Below, piece by piece: positions 8,232-16,681 of a stretch of DNA of 33,312 nt. Position 1 is the stretch's first letter. Every line of letters begins with the position of its first letter. Origin of the DNA: Bacilli bacterium (GTDB lineage: Bacteria > Bacillota_I > Bacilli_A > RF39 > UBA660); assembly GCA_017433415.1 (NCBI GenBank), contig JAFRHI010000021.1:1-33312 (forward strand). Reading direction: 5' to 3'. Under the pieces are notes generated by a model that worked only from the letters and a program-made list of their open reading frames with translations, had not been told where the DNA came from and searched no databases. Position numbers and translations under genes: made by a program.

Positions 8232-8891
8232 ATGAAAAGATTAATTGTTTTACTCTCTATTGTCTTGCTATTTATTACTGGTTGTAGTGTTACAAGATTA
8301 GATAATACTGATATTAATAAAAATATTAAGACACTTTTATCAGACAAGACAAAATTTTATAATGTTTATTATGATGGATATAAATACTATATTCCAAAAG
8401 GAGTTAGTTTTGTTGATAAGGAAGAGTATAATGCTATTTTAAGGGATAAAAATAATAATAAATACTATTTGTATGTTGATGTTGTGTGTTATCTTCATAA
8501 TACTAAGGTTAATTACGAAGTAAATAAAAGTAGTCATTTTTCAAAATTATTGGATTATAACAAAAAGGTTGGGTATATTCAAATTGATGAAGTTGGGAAT
8601 AAGTATTTTATTCAGTTTGTTTATAATTATGTTAAGATGGAAGCTTTGGTTTCTAAAGATGATTTGACTGATACAATTACTAATATGGCAATTATACTTA
8701 GATCAGTTAAGTTTAACAGAGCTATTTTGGAAAGTTTAATTGGAGAAAATGTTTTGGATTATAAGGAAGAAGAGTATAGTTTGTTCAAAGGTGATTCTTC
8801 AAAAGAAAACTTCTTAGATGTTGTTGAAAGAGAAGAAACTGATCTTTATAAACAAGATATAGAGGATGAGAAAATAGATTTGAATAATTAG
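8232..8891 (+). CDS. Lipoprotein of unknown function
   Basis: 219 residues with a clear lipoprotein signal peptide: basic MKR, a hydrophobic core, and lipobox ITGC with the lipidated cysteine at residue 18. The mature part has mixed strands and aromatics (YYDGYKYYIPKGVSFVDKEEYNAIL) and ends in an acidic tail rich in Glu/Asp. AGGTGA (8223-8228) precedes ATG 8232. It is first gene of a four-gene operon (8232-10722) read from the promoter at 8184-8211. Predicted location is the outer face of the cytoplasmic membrane. No family recognised; the operon suggests an envelope or stress role. Confidence 0.82.
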   Translation: MKRLIVLLSIVLLFITGCSVTRLDNTDINKNIKTLLSDKTKFYNVYYDGYKYYIPKGVSFVDKEEYNAILRDKNNNKYYLYVDVVCYLHNTKVNYEVNKSSHFSKLLDYNKKVGYIQIDEVGNKYFIQFVYNYVKMEALVSKDDLTDTITNMAIILRSVKFNRAILESLIGENVLDYKEEEYSLFKGDSSKENFLDVVEREETDLYKQDIEDEKIDLNN

Positions 8892-8907
8892 ATTAAGAGG
8901 TGAACTC

Positions 8908-10026
8908 ATGGGTGTATTAGATAAGATTAAGAATGCTTTATTTGAAGTAGAGTATATTGAAGTGGAAGAACCTCCAAAAAAGGAGAAAAAGGAAAAAGTA
9001 AAGAAAGAGAAAAAAGAGAAAAAGTCTTCTAATAAAGAAAACAAGATTAAAGAGAATAAACCGATTGCTAAAAAAGTTATTCTACCTAATAAGAGAAGTG
9101 AAAAAGTTGAAGATCTTGAAGAAGAAACTGTAGATATGGATACTATTCTAGATGATACAGGAAATATTGAAACTTCTTCTGGTGATATGCCAAGGTCAGA
9201 TTTTAAATTTATAGATGATAACGATTTAAAATTTGAAGATAATATGCCAGATGAGGAACCAGAAATATTAAGAGTTATAGATGAGGATGATGGTACTTCA
9301 AGTAATATTGAAAATAGGGGATTTGTAGAGATGCCTCCTGTTAGAGAAAGAAGATATCATGAAGATAGATATGAAGAATATACAGAAGATACACATAACT
9401 ATCGTGAAAGTAAACCTTATGGAGTGGATAATTCTTATAAAATTCCTGTTCATGAATATGGTGGATATGAAAGAAAAGAAGAGAAAACATATTTTAGACC
9501 TAGTCCAATAATATCTCCAATTTATGGAATTTTAGATAAAAACTATAAAAAAGAAGATGTTGTTCAAAAAAAAGAAGTTAGGCTTTCTAGTTATTCAAGA
9601 AATAATATGAATGTTGATGATATTCGTAATAAAGCATATGGTACTGATAAGAAAAAACCGGAAGAGACAAAGTTTGAAGTGGAACCAGATAGCGATGATG
9701 ACAGTTTGCTGGTTGATTTAAGTGATAAATCTAAACCTGAAGTAAAGGAATTAACTGTTGGAGATGCTATGGAATATTTTCAAGATTTAGGGTTAGAATA
9801 TAATGTAGATTATGTTGATGTTAGTAAAGAAAATGCCAAAAAAGAAGAGATTTCTTCTAAAAATAAAAAAGAAGATATGAAGACAGTGGCTGAAAAGCTA
9901 GTAGATGAATACAAAAAAGAGGCAGCAGTAGATGAAAAAGAAGTACCTGATACTGGAGATGCATTAGATGATGACAATGATAATTTGTTTGATTTAATTG
10001 ATTCCATGTATCATGAAGATGAATAG
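8908..10026 (+). CDS. Long disordered acidic/basic protein with amphipathic N-terminal helix
   Basis: 372 residues. The start MGVLDKIKNALFEVEY is a short amphipathic helix of the kind that tethers SepF-like proteins to the membrane. A Lys/Glu-rich block follows (about residues 24-55), then a long low-complexity acidic region, a compact conserved-looking motif (SPIISPIYGILDKNYKKED, around residue 200), and an acidic C-terminus. There is no catalytic fold and no transmembrane segment. AGAGGTGA precedes ATG 8908. It could be a peripheral membrane scaffold, possibly for division or envelope assembly; this is inference from the N-terminal helix and operon context only. A SepF domain itself is not visible. 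Confidence 0.75.
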   Translation: MGVLDKIKNALFEVEYIEVEEPPKKEKKEKVKKEKKEKKSSNKENKIKENKPIAKKVILPNKRSEKVEDLEEETVDMDTILDDTGNIETSSGDMPRSDFKFIDDNDLKFEDNMPDEEPEILRVIDEDDGTSSNIENRGFVEMPPVRERRYHEDRYEEYTEDTHNYRESKPYGVDNSYKIPVHEYGGYERKEEKTYFRPSPIISPIYGILDKNYKKEDVVQKKEVRLSSYSRNNMNVDDIRNKAYGTDKKKPEETKFEVEPDSDDDSLLVDLSDKSKPEVKELTVGDAMEYFQDLGLEYNVDYVDVSKENAKKEEISSKNKKEDMKTVAEKLVDEYKKEAAVDEKEVPDTGDALDDDNDNLFDLIDSMYHEDE

Positions 10027-10040
10027 AAAGGAGCTTTGAT

Positions 10041-10334
10041 ATGTTTTTATTGGATGTATTTTTACCTGTAATATTATATGTAGTAGCGATCATATTATTA
10101 ATTGTACTGATAGTTTTAGGAATAAGAGTAATTGCGTTATTGGATAAAGTTGATCGAATTGTAGATAATGTTGAAGGAAAAGTTAATGCTTTTAATGGTG
10201 CTTTCTCTGTCTTGGAACGAGCAACTAATGGTTTTGCTAGTATTACGGATTCTTTGATATTTAATGCATCTACATTTGTTTCAAAATTATTTAATAATAA
10301 AAAGAAAGGTAAGGAGGATTTAGAAGATGAGTAA
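10041..10334 (+). CDS. DUF948/YtxG-like membrane protein
   Basis: 97 residues: one strong transmembrane helix (about residues 5-32) followed by an amphipathic segment (ALLDKVDRIVDNVEGKVNAFNGAF) and a basic/acidic tail. This layout, immediately upstream of a YtxH-domain gene, matches the B. subtilis ytxG-ytxH pair of general stress genes. The site AAAGGAG (10026-10032) precedes ATG 10041. It overlaps the ytxH start by 8 bases. The function is unknown; such proteins are thought to act at the membrane. Confidence 0.75.
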   Translation: MFLLDVFLPVILYVVAIILLIVLIVLGIRVIALLDKVDRIVDNVEGKVNAFNGAFSVLERATNGFASITDSLIFNASTFVSKLFNNKKKGKEDLEDE

Positions 10335-10722
10335 AAAAGGTTTTGGAAAATTTTTTGCGGGGGCAGCGCTTGGTGCAGGTTTAGGATTATTGTTTGCACC
10401 TAAAAAAGGAGAAGAGGTTAGAAAAGAATTAAAAGCTAAAATGGATGAGTTTGTTGATTACTTAAAAGATATTGATACAAAAGAGGTAAAAAAGGAATTC
10501 AATAAAAAAATTGATGAAATTAAAAAGGAATTGGCTGACTTAGACAAGGAAAAAGCATTACAGTTGGCTAAAGATAAAAGTGCTGATTTAATGGCTAGAG
10601 CTGAAGATTTAGTTGATATGGCTAAAGAAAAAGGGACACCATTATTAAAAAAAGCCGCTGAAGAAGTACTAGATAGTGTTATAAAGGTTTCTAAAGATAC
10701 TTTAAAGAAATTAGAAAAGTAA
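10327..10722 (+). CDS. ytxH: YtxH-domain protein
   Basis: 131 residues with the YtxH signature near the N-terminus: a Gly/Ala-rich hydrophobic segment (FFAGAALGAGLGLLFAPKKG, about residues 9-28), then RKELKAKMDEF, and a long Lys/Glu/Asp helical region reminiscent of apolipophorin/LEA-like stress proteins. AAGGAGG (10311-10317) precedes ATG 10327 with 9-base spacing. Last gene of the operon, followed by an intrinsic terminator. General-stress association is known for the Bacillus homologue; no sigma-B promoter was seen here. Confidence 0.85.
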   Translation: MSKKGFGKFFAGAALGAGLGLLFAPKKGEEVRKELKAKMDEFVDYLKDIDTKEVKKEFNKKIDEIKKELADLDKEKALQLAKDKSADLMARAEDLVDMAKEKGTPLLKKAAEEVLDSVIKVSKDTLKKLEK

Positions 10723-10725
10723 TAT

Positions 10726-10750
10726 AAAAGTTGATTATTATCAACTTTTT
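10726..10750 (+). terminator. Intrinsic terminator after ytxH
   Basis: Perfect 10-bp stem AAAAGTTGAT/ATCAACTTTT with TATT loop and a short T run. Confidence 0.82.
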
Positions 10751-10753
10751 AAC

Positions 10754-10781
10754 TTGATATTTTTAATATTTATGATATTAT
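10754..10781 (+). promoter_or_regulatory. Promoter of the tyrS T-box transcript
   Basis: TTGATA (10754-10759), 16-base spacer, TATTAT (10776-10781) with extended -10 TG at 10773-10774. Confidence 0.65.
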
Positions 10782-10798
10782 ATAATTGTTTTTGGTGA

Positions 10799-10988
10799 TA
10801 AGTAATTAGTAGTATATTAGTTTTATTTAAGAGATTTAGTGGTTGGTGAAAACTAAAAAAGAATAATATATGAATTACATACTTTGAGAAAAATCGTTTG
10901 TCGCGTTAAGACATAAAGTGCATGTTTTACATGAATTAAGGTGGTACCGCGAATAATTCGTCCTTATGGATGGTTATTCGTTTTTTTT
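10799..10988 (+). promoter_or_regulatory. T-box riboswitch, tyrosine specific
   Basis: Stem I begins AAGTA (pairs with TACTT near 10880) and continues with TATATTA/TAATATA. The specifier loop between them reads TGAATTACA, placing UAC (Tyr, 10876-10878) followed by A, as expected for tyrS. The distal loop contains GGTTGGTGAAAA. The conserved T-box AAGGTGGTACCGCG is at 10938-10951. The terminator stem is CGAATAA/TTATTCG (10950-10956 and 10974-10980) followed by eight T. Binding of uncharged tRNA-Tyr stabilises the antiterminator and turns tyrS on. Confidence 0.95.
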
Positions 10989-11001
10989 AGGAGGAATTGA
11001 A

Positions 11002-12228
11002 ATGACATTATATGAAGAATTAATGTGGAGAGGACTTATTCAAGAAATTAGTAGTCCTGATTTGATTGAAAAATTAAATAATGGAGGAATGACATTTTAT
11101 ATTGGTACGGATCCAACTGCGGATTCAATGCATATTGGTCATTATTCATCATTTTTGATATCTAAAAGATTAGCTAAAGCAGGACATCATCCATTATTAC
11201 TTGTTGGAGGAGCTACAGGTCTTATTGGAGATCCTAAACCAACGGCTGAAAGACCAATTATTAGTAAGGAAGAAGTAGAAAAAAATATTAAGGGTCTTAC
11301 AGAACAAGCTAAAAAGATATTTGGTTTTGAAGTTGTTAATAACTGGGATTGGACTAAGGATATTAATATTTGTGATTTTTTAAGAGATTATGGTAAATAT
11401 TTTAATATTAATTATATGCTTGCAAAAGATCATGTGAAATCGAGAATGGATGTAGGTATTACATATGCTGAATTTTCTTATATGTTACTACAAGCAATGG
11501 ATTTTTATTATTTATATAAAAACTATAATTGTGAATTACAGGTAGCAGGTAGTGATCAATGGGGTAATATTACTTCTGGAATTGAACTTATTAGAAAAAA
11601 ACTTGATAAAGAGGCATATGGTATGGTTATGCCATTAGTTACTGATTCAACAGGTAAAAAGTTTGGTAAGACTGAAGGAAATGCTTTATGGTTAGATGAG
11701 GGTAAAACATCTTCTTATGAGTTATATCAATACTTAATTAATCTAGAAGATTCAATGATTATTGATTATTTAAAGAAATTGACATTCTTAAGTAAGGAAG
11801 AGATAGAAAAAATAGCCAAAGAAAATGAGAAATGTCCCGAGGAAAGAATTGCTCATAAGGCTTTAGCTAGAGAAATAATAACCGATTTACATGGTGAGGA
11901 AAGCTATAAAGAGGCAGTATCAATTTCAGAAGCACTATTTAGTGGTGATATAAAGAAATTATCTTTAAAAGATATAGAAGTAGCATTTAAAGGATTAGCT
12001 CCATTTTATATTGCTGAAGATATTAATATTGTTGATTTACTTGTTAATAATAAGATTGTTTCTAGTAAAAGAGAAGCTAGAGAGTTTATTGGTAATGGAT
12101 CTATTACTTTGAATGGTGATAAGATTACTGATGTGGAAATGATTATTTCTAAGAAAAGTTGTATTGAGGATAAATATCTTGTTATTAGAAGAGGTAAAAA
12201 GAAATATTTTATTGGAATTTATGAATAA
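11002..12228 (+). CDS. tyrS: Tyrosyl-tRNA synthetase
   Basis: Class I synthetase, 408 residues. Visible are the HIGH motif HIGH at 44-47 within IGTDPTADSMHIGH, the KMSKS equivalent KFGKT (about residue 220), QVAGSDQWGN in the tyrosine pocket, and a C-terminal S4 RNA-binding domain (about 340-400; VNNKIVSSKREAREFI, GSITLNG). ATG 11002 is chosen since AGGAGG (10989-10994) directly follows the T-box terminator; an upstream in-frame ATG at 10966 lies inside the terminator hairpin. Expression depends on the tyrosine T-box leader. Confidence 0.98.
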   Translation: MTLYEELMWRGLIQEISSPDLIEKLNNGGMTFYIGTDPTADSMHIGHYSSFLISKRLAKAGHHPLLLVGGATGLIGDPKPTAERPIISKEEVEKNIKGLTEQAKKIFGFEVVNNWDWTKDINICDFLRDYGKYFNINYMLAKDHVKSRMDVGITYAEFSYMLLQAMDFYYLYKNYNCELQVAGSDQWGNITSGIELIRKKLDKEAYGMVMPLVTDSTGKKFGKTEGNALWLDEGKTSSYELYQYLINLEDSMIIDYLKKLTFLSKEEIEKIAKENEKCPEERIAHKALAREIITDLHGEESYKEAVSISEALFSGDIKKLSLKDIEVAFKGLAPFYIAEDINIVDLLVNNKIVSSKREAREFIGNGSITLNGDKITDVEMIISKKSCIEDKYLVIRRGKKKYFIGIYE

Positions 12229-12234
12229 TTTACG

Positions 12235-12268
12235 AAAAGAAATAATACTTTTATAAGTATTTCTTTTT
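12235..12268 (+). terminator. Intrinsic terminator of tyrS
   Basis: AAAAGAAAT and ATACTT in the left arm pair with AAGTAT and TTCTTTT in the right arm, with a three-base bulge, then a T-rich tail. Confidence 0.72.
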
Positions 12269-12322
12269 ATTTTGTGGAAAAGAAATGTAATTTTTGATAA
12301 ACTGATTATAGTGGAGGTGTTT

Positions 12323-13519
12323 ATGAAGACTATTAAAGGATTAAAAATTATTACAATAATATGTTTTTTGATTGTAGTGGTAGAAGTTTTTTATGTGGTA
12401 AGACACCTAACAGATAATAATACGGAATCTATTTATTTTGATGGTATTAATAGTGTAGTTTTAAGTGATAATTATTATGTTACAGTTGGTAGTAATAATA
12501 ATAACGATAATAAATATGAAAAAGCAAAAATATCTAAATATAATAATAGTAAAGAAAAGACTTTTGAGAAACTTTATAGTATTGGGTATAATAGTGCTTT
12601 CTTTGGAGTGTGCACAGATGGTGATAATGTTGTAGCTGTTGGTAGTTATGAAAAAAGTTCTAAAGATCATGAAAATTTAATAAGAAAAGCGCTTATTACT
12701 AAGTATGATAAAGATGGAGAAATTGAATTTTCTAAGGATTTTAAGTTACTTGATAATTCTAAATTTACTGGTATTGTAAAGTATGAAGATTTTTATTATG
12801 TTGTAGGTCAGAGTATTTATAAGAATACTAAAGTTGGTGATGATGCTGGTGGAGCAATTTTAGTGAAATATGATTTGAATGGAAATCTTATTTGGAGTAA
12901 GAATTATGGAAGTAATAAAACAGCAATTTATAATGATTTATTGATATATGATGGTTATATTTATACTGTTGGAATGAACGACAATTATTTGGGAATTATT
13001 TGTAAATATGATTTGGATGGAAATCTTATTAATGATAATACGTATGATACTACAGATGATATTGGTTTTAGTGGGATTATTAATTTGGATGAGAAAATAT
13101 TTGTTAGTTCTTCTAAAAGAAATAATGATTTAACTAGTGCGATGATAATTGAATATGATACTGATTGTGATTATGTAAATGAAGCAGTTTATAATAGTGA
13201 GGGTAATACTCGTTATAATAAGCTTATAGTAGATAATGATAATAATATAATAGCTATTGGGATAAAGACTACAAATAAAAAAGATAATTCTAAGACAGCT
13301 GACGTTTTAAATTATGATGGGTTAATTGGTAAGTATAAAAGTGATTTGAGTGAAGTATCTGTTGTTGTATATGGTGATGAACGAGATGATTATTTTACAG
13401 ATATTACGTTAGATAATAATAATTATTTAGTGGTTGGTTATTCTTCATATGAAGATGGTAGTTATTTGTCAAAGTTTATTAGATACAGTGATGCTTTAAA
13501 AGTATTGGGGGTAGAGTAA
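12323..13519 (+). CDS. Membrane-anchored beta-propeller-like protein
   Basis: 398 residues. An N-terminal hydrophobic helix (about residues 8-28) acts as a membrane anchor or uncleaved signal. The rest is a chain of strand-rich repeats of about 50 residues that recur around KYDLNGNLIWSKNYGS, CKYDLDGNLINDNTY and TKYDKDGEIEFSKDF, each followed by a hydrophobic strand such as YYVVGQS or YIYTVGM. This is a propeller-type (SBBP/PQQ-like) fold, probably outside the cell. ATG 12323 is chosen for GGAGGTG (12313-12319) four bases upstream. Its stop overlaps the next start by one base (TAATG), so it is in an operon with the phosphatase. Function unknown. Confidence 0.8.
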   Translation: MKTIKGLKIITIICFLIVVVEVFYVVRHLTDNNTESIYFDGINSVVLSDNYYVTVGSNNNNDNKYEKAKISKYNNSKEKTFEKLYSIGYNSAFFGVCTDGDNVVAVGSYEKSSKDHENLIRKALITKYDKDGEIEFSKDFKLLDNSKFTGIVKYEDFYYVVGQSIYKNTKVGDDAGGAILVKYDLNGNLIWSKNYGSNKTAIYNDLLIYDGYIYTVGMNDNYLGIICKYDLDGNLINDNTYDTTDDIGFSGIINLDEKIFVSSSKRNNDLTSAMIIEYDTDCDYVNEAVYNSEGNTRYNKLIVDNDNNIIAIGIKTTNKKDNSKTADVLNYDGLIGKYKSDLSEVSVVVYGDERDDYFTDITLDNNNYLVVGYSSYEDGSYLSKFIRYSDALKVLGVE

Positions 13520-14052
13520 TGCTGATTACATTAGTTAGACATGGTCAAACTGAGGAAAATTTTTCTGGAATTGTTCAAGGGTCTACTAATACGCTGTTAA
13601 ATGATAGTGGTAGGAGAGAATGTGAGCGTTTAAAAAATAAAATTCGTGATATAGAGTTTGATTATTGTTATATGTCACCAATGATACGTACCGTTGAGAC
13701 AGCTATGATTATAGTAGGTGATAGAGTTGAACTTATTCCAGATGATCGACTAGTTGAAAGAGATATGGGTGATTTTGAAGGTGGAGATTATGAAGCGTAT
13801 AAATCATTAAAATATTGGGATTATGATTTTAATGATAATAGTCATGGTGTGGAGCCTATAAAAGATGTTTTTAAGAGATGTGAAAGTTTTTTGGAATATA
13901 TAAAAAAGAAGCATCCTAATAAAAAGATACTTGTTGTTACTCATGGATCTCCATATAGAGCGATGCGCCATATTTTATTAAAGCATGAGTTAAAAGGTGA
14001 CTTATGGGATTCGGCAATAAAGAATTGTCAGATAGAAACTTTTGAAGTATAA
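13519..14052 (+). CDS. Histidine phosphatase family protein (phosphoglycerate mutase-like)
   Basis: 177 residues with the RHG signature LVRHGQTEEN at residues 5-14, SPMIRTVETA with the second arginine (about 54-63), ERDMGDFEG (about 82-90) and VVTHGSPYRA carrying the second catalytic histidine near residue 140. Such enzymes form a phosphohistidine intermediate; substrates range from 3-phosphoglycerate to small phosphometabolites. The short length argues against glycolytic GpmA and for a GpmB/CobC-type phosphatase. It is translationally coupled to the propeller protein by a one-base overlap. Confidence 0.9.
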   Translation: MLITLVRHGQTEENFSGIVQGSTNTLLNDSGRRECERLKNKIRDIEFDYCYMSPMIRTVETAMIIVGDRVELIPDDRLVERDMGDFEGGDYEAYKSLKYWDYDFNDNSHGVEPIKDVFKRCESFLEYIKKKHPNKKILVVTHGSPYRAMRHILLKHELKGDLWDSAIKNCQIETFEV

Positions 14053-14054
14053 AA

Positions 14055-14080
14055 AAAAGAGCACGATAATGCTCTTTTAT
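14055..14080. terminator. Bidirectional terminator between phosphatase gene and rpsD
   Basis: 9-bp stem AAAAGAGCA/TGCTCTTTT around CGATAA, with A and T tracts outside serving both directions. Confidence 0.85.
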
Positions 14081-14679
14081 TTATTATAGAATTCAACGAT
14101 TAACGCTTCATTAATATCAGCATTAAGTTCATTTCTTTCTGGTAGTCTGACATAAGTAGCTGCCATTTTTCCTTCATCATAGTTAATAAATTCAACTCTT
14201 TTATTAACTTTAGCTAAAGATTCAGTAACAACTTTTAAGTTCTTGTCATCATCTTTTAGAGAAATAACATCACCTGGTTTTACTCTGTATGAAGGAATAT
14301 CAACTTTCTTACCATTAACAGTTACGTGACCATGGTTAACTAATTGTCTAGCACCACGACGAGTTGTTGAAAAACCAATACGGAAAACTAGGTTATCAAG
14401 TCTTGATTCAAGTAATCTTAAGAAATTTGTACCATGAATTCCACTCATTTTACTAGCTTCATTGAAAGTCTTTTTAAATTGTCTTTCATTTAGACCATAC
14501 ATAAAACGAACTTTTTGTTTTTCTTTTAATTGTGTACCATAGTCAGATAATTTACCTTTACGGTCATTACCATGTTGACCTGGTCCGTATGGACGACGAG
14601 CTAATTCTTTACCAGTTTCACTAGTAGAAAAACCAACACGACGAGCTTTTTTGTAACTTGGTCCAGTATATCTTGCCAT
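14077..14679 (-). CDS. rpsD: 30S ribosomal protein S4
   Basis: 200 residues, the same length as the B. subtilis protein. Landmarks: [16 protein letters not shown] at the start, [26 protein letters not shown], and the S4 RNA-binding domain from about residue 90 ([34 protein letters not shown]), ending in [11 protein letters not shown]4 binds 16S rRNA early in 30S assembly. In Bacillus it represses its own transcript; the leader here supports the same control. The GAAAGGAGA site sits just upstream of ATG 14679. A stand-alone gene, as in Bacillus. Confidence 0.98.
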   Translation of the reverse strand: MARYTGPSYKKARRVGFSTSETGKELARRPYGPGQHGNDRKGKLSDYGTQLKEKQKVRFMYGLNERQFKKTFNEASKMSGIHGTNFLRLLESRLDNLVFRIGFSTTRRGARQLVNHGHVTVNGKKVDIPSYRVKPGDVISLKDDDKNLKVVTESLAKVNKRVEFINYDEGKMAATYVRLPERNELNADINEALIVEFYNK

Positions 14680-14830
14680 AAATAATCTCCTTTCCTATTT
14701 TTACAAATTTCTTTTATTTAGCCATAACTTAGGGAGTTTCTTCTAACCTTTCACGTAAACAGCAATTGCTACTCAAGAATTTTAAGAAACACATTAAATT
14801 ATTCTAAATTCGCTGTTCAAGGAATTTGCA
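14680..14830 (-). ncRNA. S4 autoregulatory leader of rpsD with pseudoknot
   Basis: The transcribed leader folds into a hairpin with arms at 14822-14827 and 14806-14811 (AAATTC/GAATTT on the RNA). Its loop contains AACAGC (14812-14817), which can pair with GCTGTT at 14758-14763. A second long-range stem pairs GTTTCTT (14784-14790) with AAGAAAC (14736-14742). A pseudoknotted leader that mimics the S4 site on 16S rRNA is the established Bacillus rpsD control mechanism; the pairing here is what I see, and the assignment follows from position and pseudoknot. Confidence 0.75.
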
Positions 14831-14836
14831 TTATTA

Positions 14837-14865
14837 ATTATATTTGAAAACCCTTTATATGTCAA
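14837..14865 (-). promoter_or_regulatory. Consensus sigma-A promoter of rpsD
   Basis: On the minus strand TTGACA (14860-14865), exactly 17 bases, TATAAT (14837-14842). Full consensus, as expected for a ribosomal protein gene. Confidence 0.9.
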
Positions 14866-14934
14866 GGTTTTTATGGTTTTACGTAGTGTTTTTAATAATA
14901 TTAAGATAAAATGTAGAAAAATGTAGAAGTTTTA

Positions 14935-14943
14935 TGGTAAAAT
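14935..14943 (+). promoter_or_regulatory. Extended -10 promoter of ezrA
   Basis: TGGTAAAAT (TG-n-TAAAAT) 26 bases before the ezrA ATG; the -35 is poor. Divergent from the rpsD promoter 70 bases away. Confidence 0.5.
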
Positions 14944-14968
14944 ATAAGATGAGAATAGAGGTGAAGTT

Positions 14969-16681
14969 ATGCAAGGACAATTTCTTATTATTGGATCTGT
15001 TTTAGTTTTAGCTTTTATTATTGTTATTGTTATACTTCATTTTGTAAAAAAAGCGGAGATGAAGTATTATCAAAATAAGGTAAAAAACTTGGAAATTCAA
15101 AGGAATATGGTAGCTTCAACTCCAGTATTATTGGAATTATCGAAAGTTGAGCCAATTATTAAGAATGATAAGATGGAAGAAAAATATAATAAATGGCAGA
15201 GTAAATTTATTGAGATAAAAGAAAAAAGATTAACACTTATAGATGATATGTTAATAGATTTAGATATTTACATCGAAAACAGAGATTATAAATCCTGTGG
15301 TTATCGTATTGCAAATACAGAAATTGAAATTTATAAAGTAAGAGAAGCTGCGGAACATTTACTTGAGGAAATAAAAGATATTACATTAAGTGAAGAAAAA
15401 TATCGTTCTATTGTAACTAAATTGAAGACTAAATATAGAAATCTTAATCGTGAATTTAATGATCATCGCGATTTATATGGTTTTATGCAGGAATCAGTTG
15501 AAATGCAATTGGAAAATATTGAGAGAAGATTCTTGGATTTTGAAAAAGTCATGGAAACTAATGAATATAATGAAGTTGTTCAGATTTGTAGGGCATTAGA
15601 TACGATGATTGATCATATGGATATTGTGATTAGTGAGCTACCAGATATTTTACTGATGGCAAATAAAATTATTCCTGAAAGAATGAAAGAAGTTCAGGCA
15701 GTGAATAAAGAGATGACTGATGATGGTTTTGTTTTAGATTATTTAAATCTTGAATATAATATTTCAGAATCTAAGAAGAATATTGATAGTATTTTGGATA
15801 AAGTTAAATTACTTAACTTAGAAGGATCAATGTTTGATTTAAAGACAATGCTTGAGTATTATGATTCTTTGTTCTTAGATTTCGAAAAAGAAAGATTATC
15901 AAAAAAAGTTTATGAAGAAGTTGTTGAGGGCTTTAGTGGTCGATTAGAAGAAACAAACAAATTGGTAGATGATGTTTATAATCAGCTTGATGATATTAAA
16001 AATATGTATGATTTAAGTGATCAAGATATTGATGTTATTCATGAGGTTAATAAAACTTTAGTTGTTATAAATGATGATTACAAAAAAATGCTTTCAAAAG
16101 ATAAATCAAAGTCTAGTCCATATTCTGTCTTAAGTGAAGAAGCTGAAGGATTATCGAACCGGCTTGTTTCAATGGAGAATGAATTTGATTCTGCATTGAA
16201 ATCATTAGGTAATATGTATGATGATGAGCTTAGAGCTAGAGAGCAACTTGAGGAAATTCAAGGATTTTTGAAAGAGTGTAAAAACAAGATTAAGAGTTAT
16301 AAGTTGCCAGTTATTTCTGATAATTATTTTGTGCAATTAAATGAGGCAAATGAGGCTATTTCTGAAGTTATTAAAGAGCTTGAGAAAAAGCCAATTGTTA
16401 TTAAAACTCTTAATACTAGGGTTGATACTGCACGTGATTTGGTTTTAAAGCTTTATAATACAACAATCAATATGGTTAAAACTGCTAAGTTTGCAGAAAT
16501 GGTAATGATGTATGCTAATAGATATAGAGCTGATATGCCAGAAGTAGATCAAAGTTTAAATGATGCTGAGTATAGCTTTTTTAAAGGAAAATATAAGGAA
16601 TCATTAGATATTGCAAGTAAAGTTATGTCTTTAATTGATGAAAAAACATATAAGAAGCTGGTAGATACGTATGAACAATAG
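14969..16681 (+). CDS. ezrA: Septation ring formation regulator EzrA
   Basis: 570 residues (B. subtilis EzrA 562). An N-terminal transmembrane helix (about residues 5-26) is followed by a long, almost wholly helical cytosolic region with spectrin-like coiled-coil bundles, which is the EzrA architecture. EzrA restrains FtsZ ring formation at the poles and coordinates divisome and cell-wall synthesis. AGAGGTGA precedes ATG 14969. Position beside rpsD and upstream of thiI agrees with the Bacillus neighbourhood. The last 11 bases overlap the following pilin-like gene. Confidence 0.92.
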   Translation: MQGQFLIIGSVLVLAFIIVIVILHFVKKAEMKYYQNKVKNLEIQRNMVASTPVLLELSKVEPIIKNDKMEEKYNKWQSKFIEIKEKRLTLIDDMLIDLDIYIENRDYKSCGYRIANTEIEIYKVREAAEHLLEEIKDITLSEEKYRSIVTKLKTKYRNLNREFNDHRDLYGFMQESVEMQLENIERRFLDFEKVMETNEYNEVVQICRALDTMIDHMDIVISELPDILLMANKIIPERMKEVQAVNKEMTDDGFVLDYLNLEYNISESKKNIDSILDKVKLLNLEGSMFDLKTMLEYYDSLFLDFEKERLSKKVYEEVVEGFSGRLEETNKLVDDVYNQLDDIKNMYDLSDQDIDVIHEVNKTLVVINDDYKKMLSKDKSKSSPYSVLSEEAEGLSNRLVSMENEFDSALKSLGNMYDDELRAREQLEEIQGFLKECKNKIKSYKLPVISDNYFVQLNEANEAISEVIKELEKKPIVIKTLNTRVDTARDLVLKLYNTTINMVKTAKFAEMVMMYANRYRADMPEVDQSLNDAEYSFFKGKYKESLDIASKVMSLIDEKTYKKLVDTYEQ

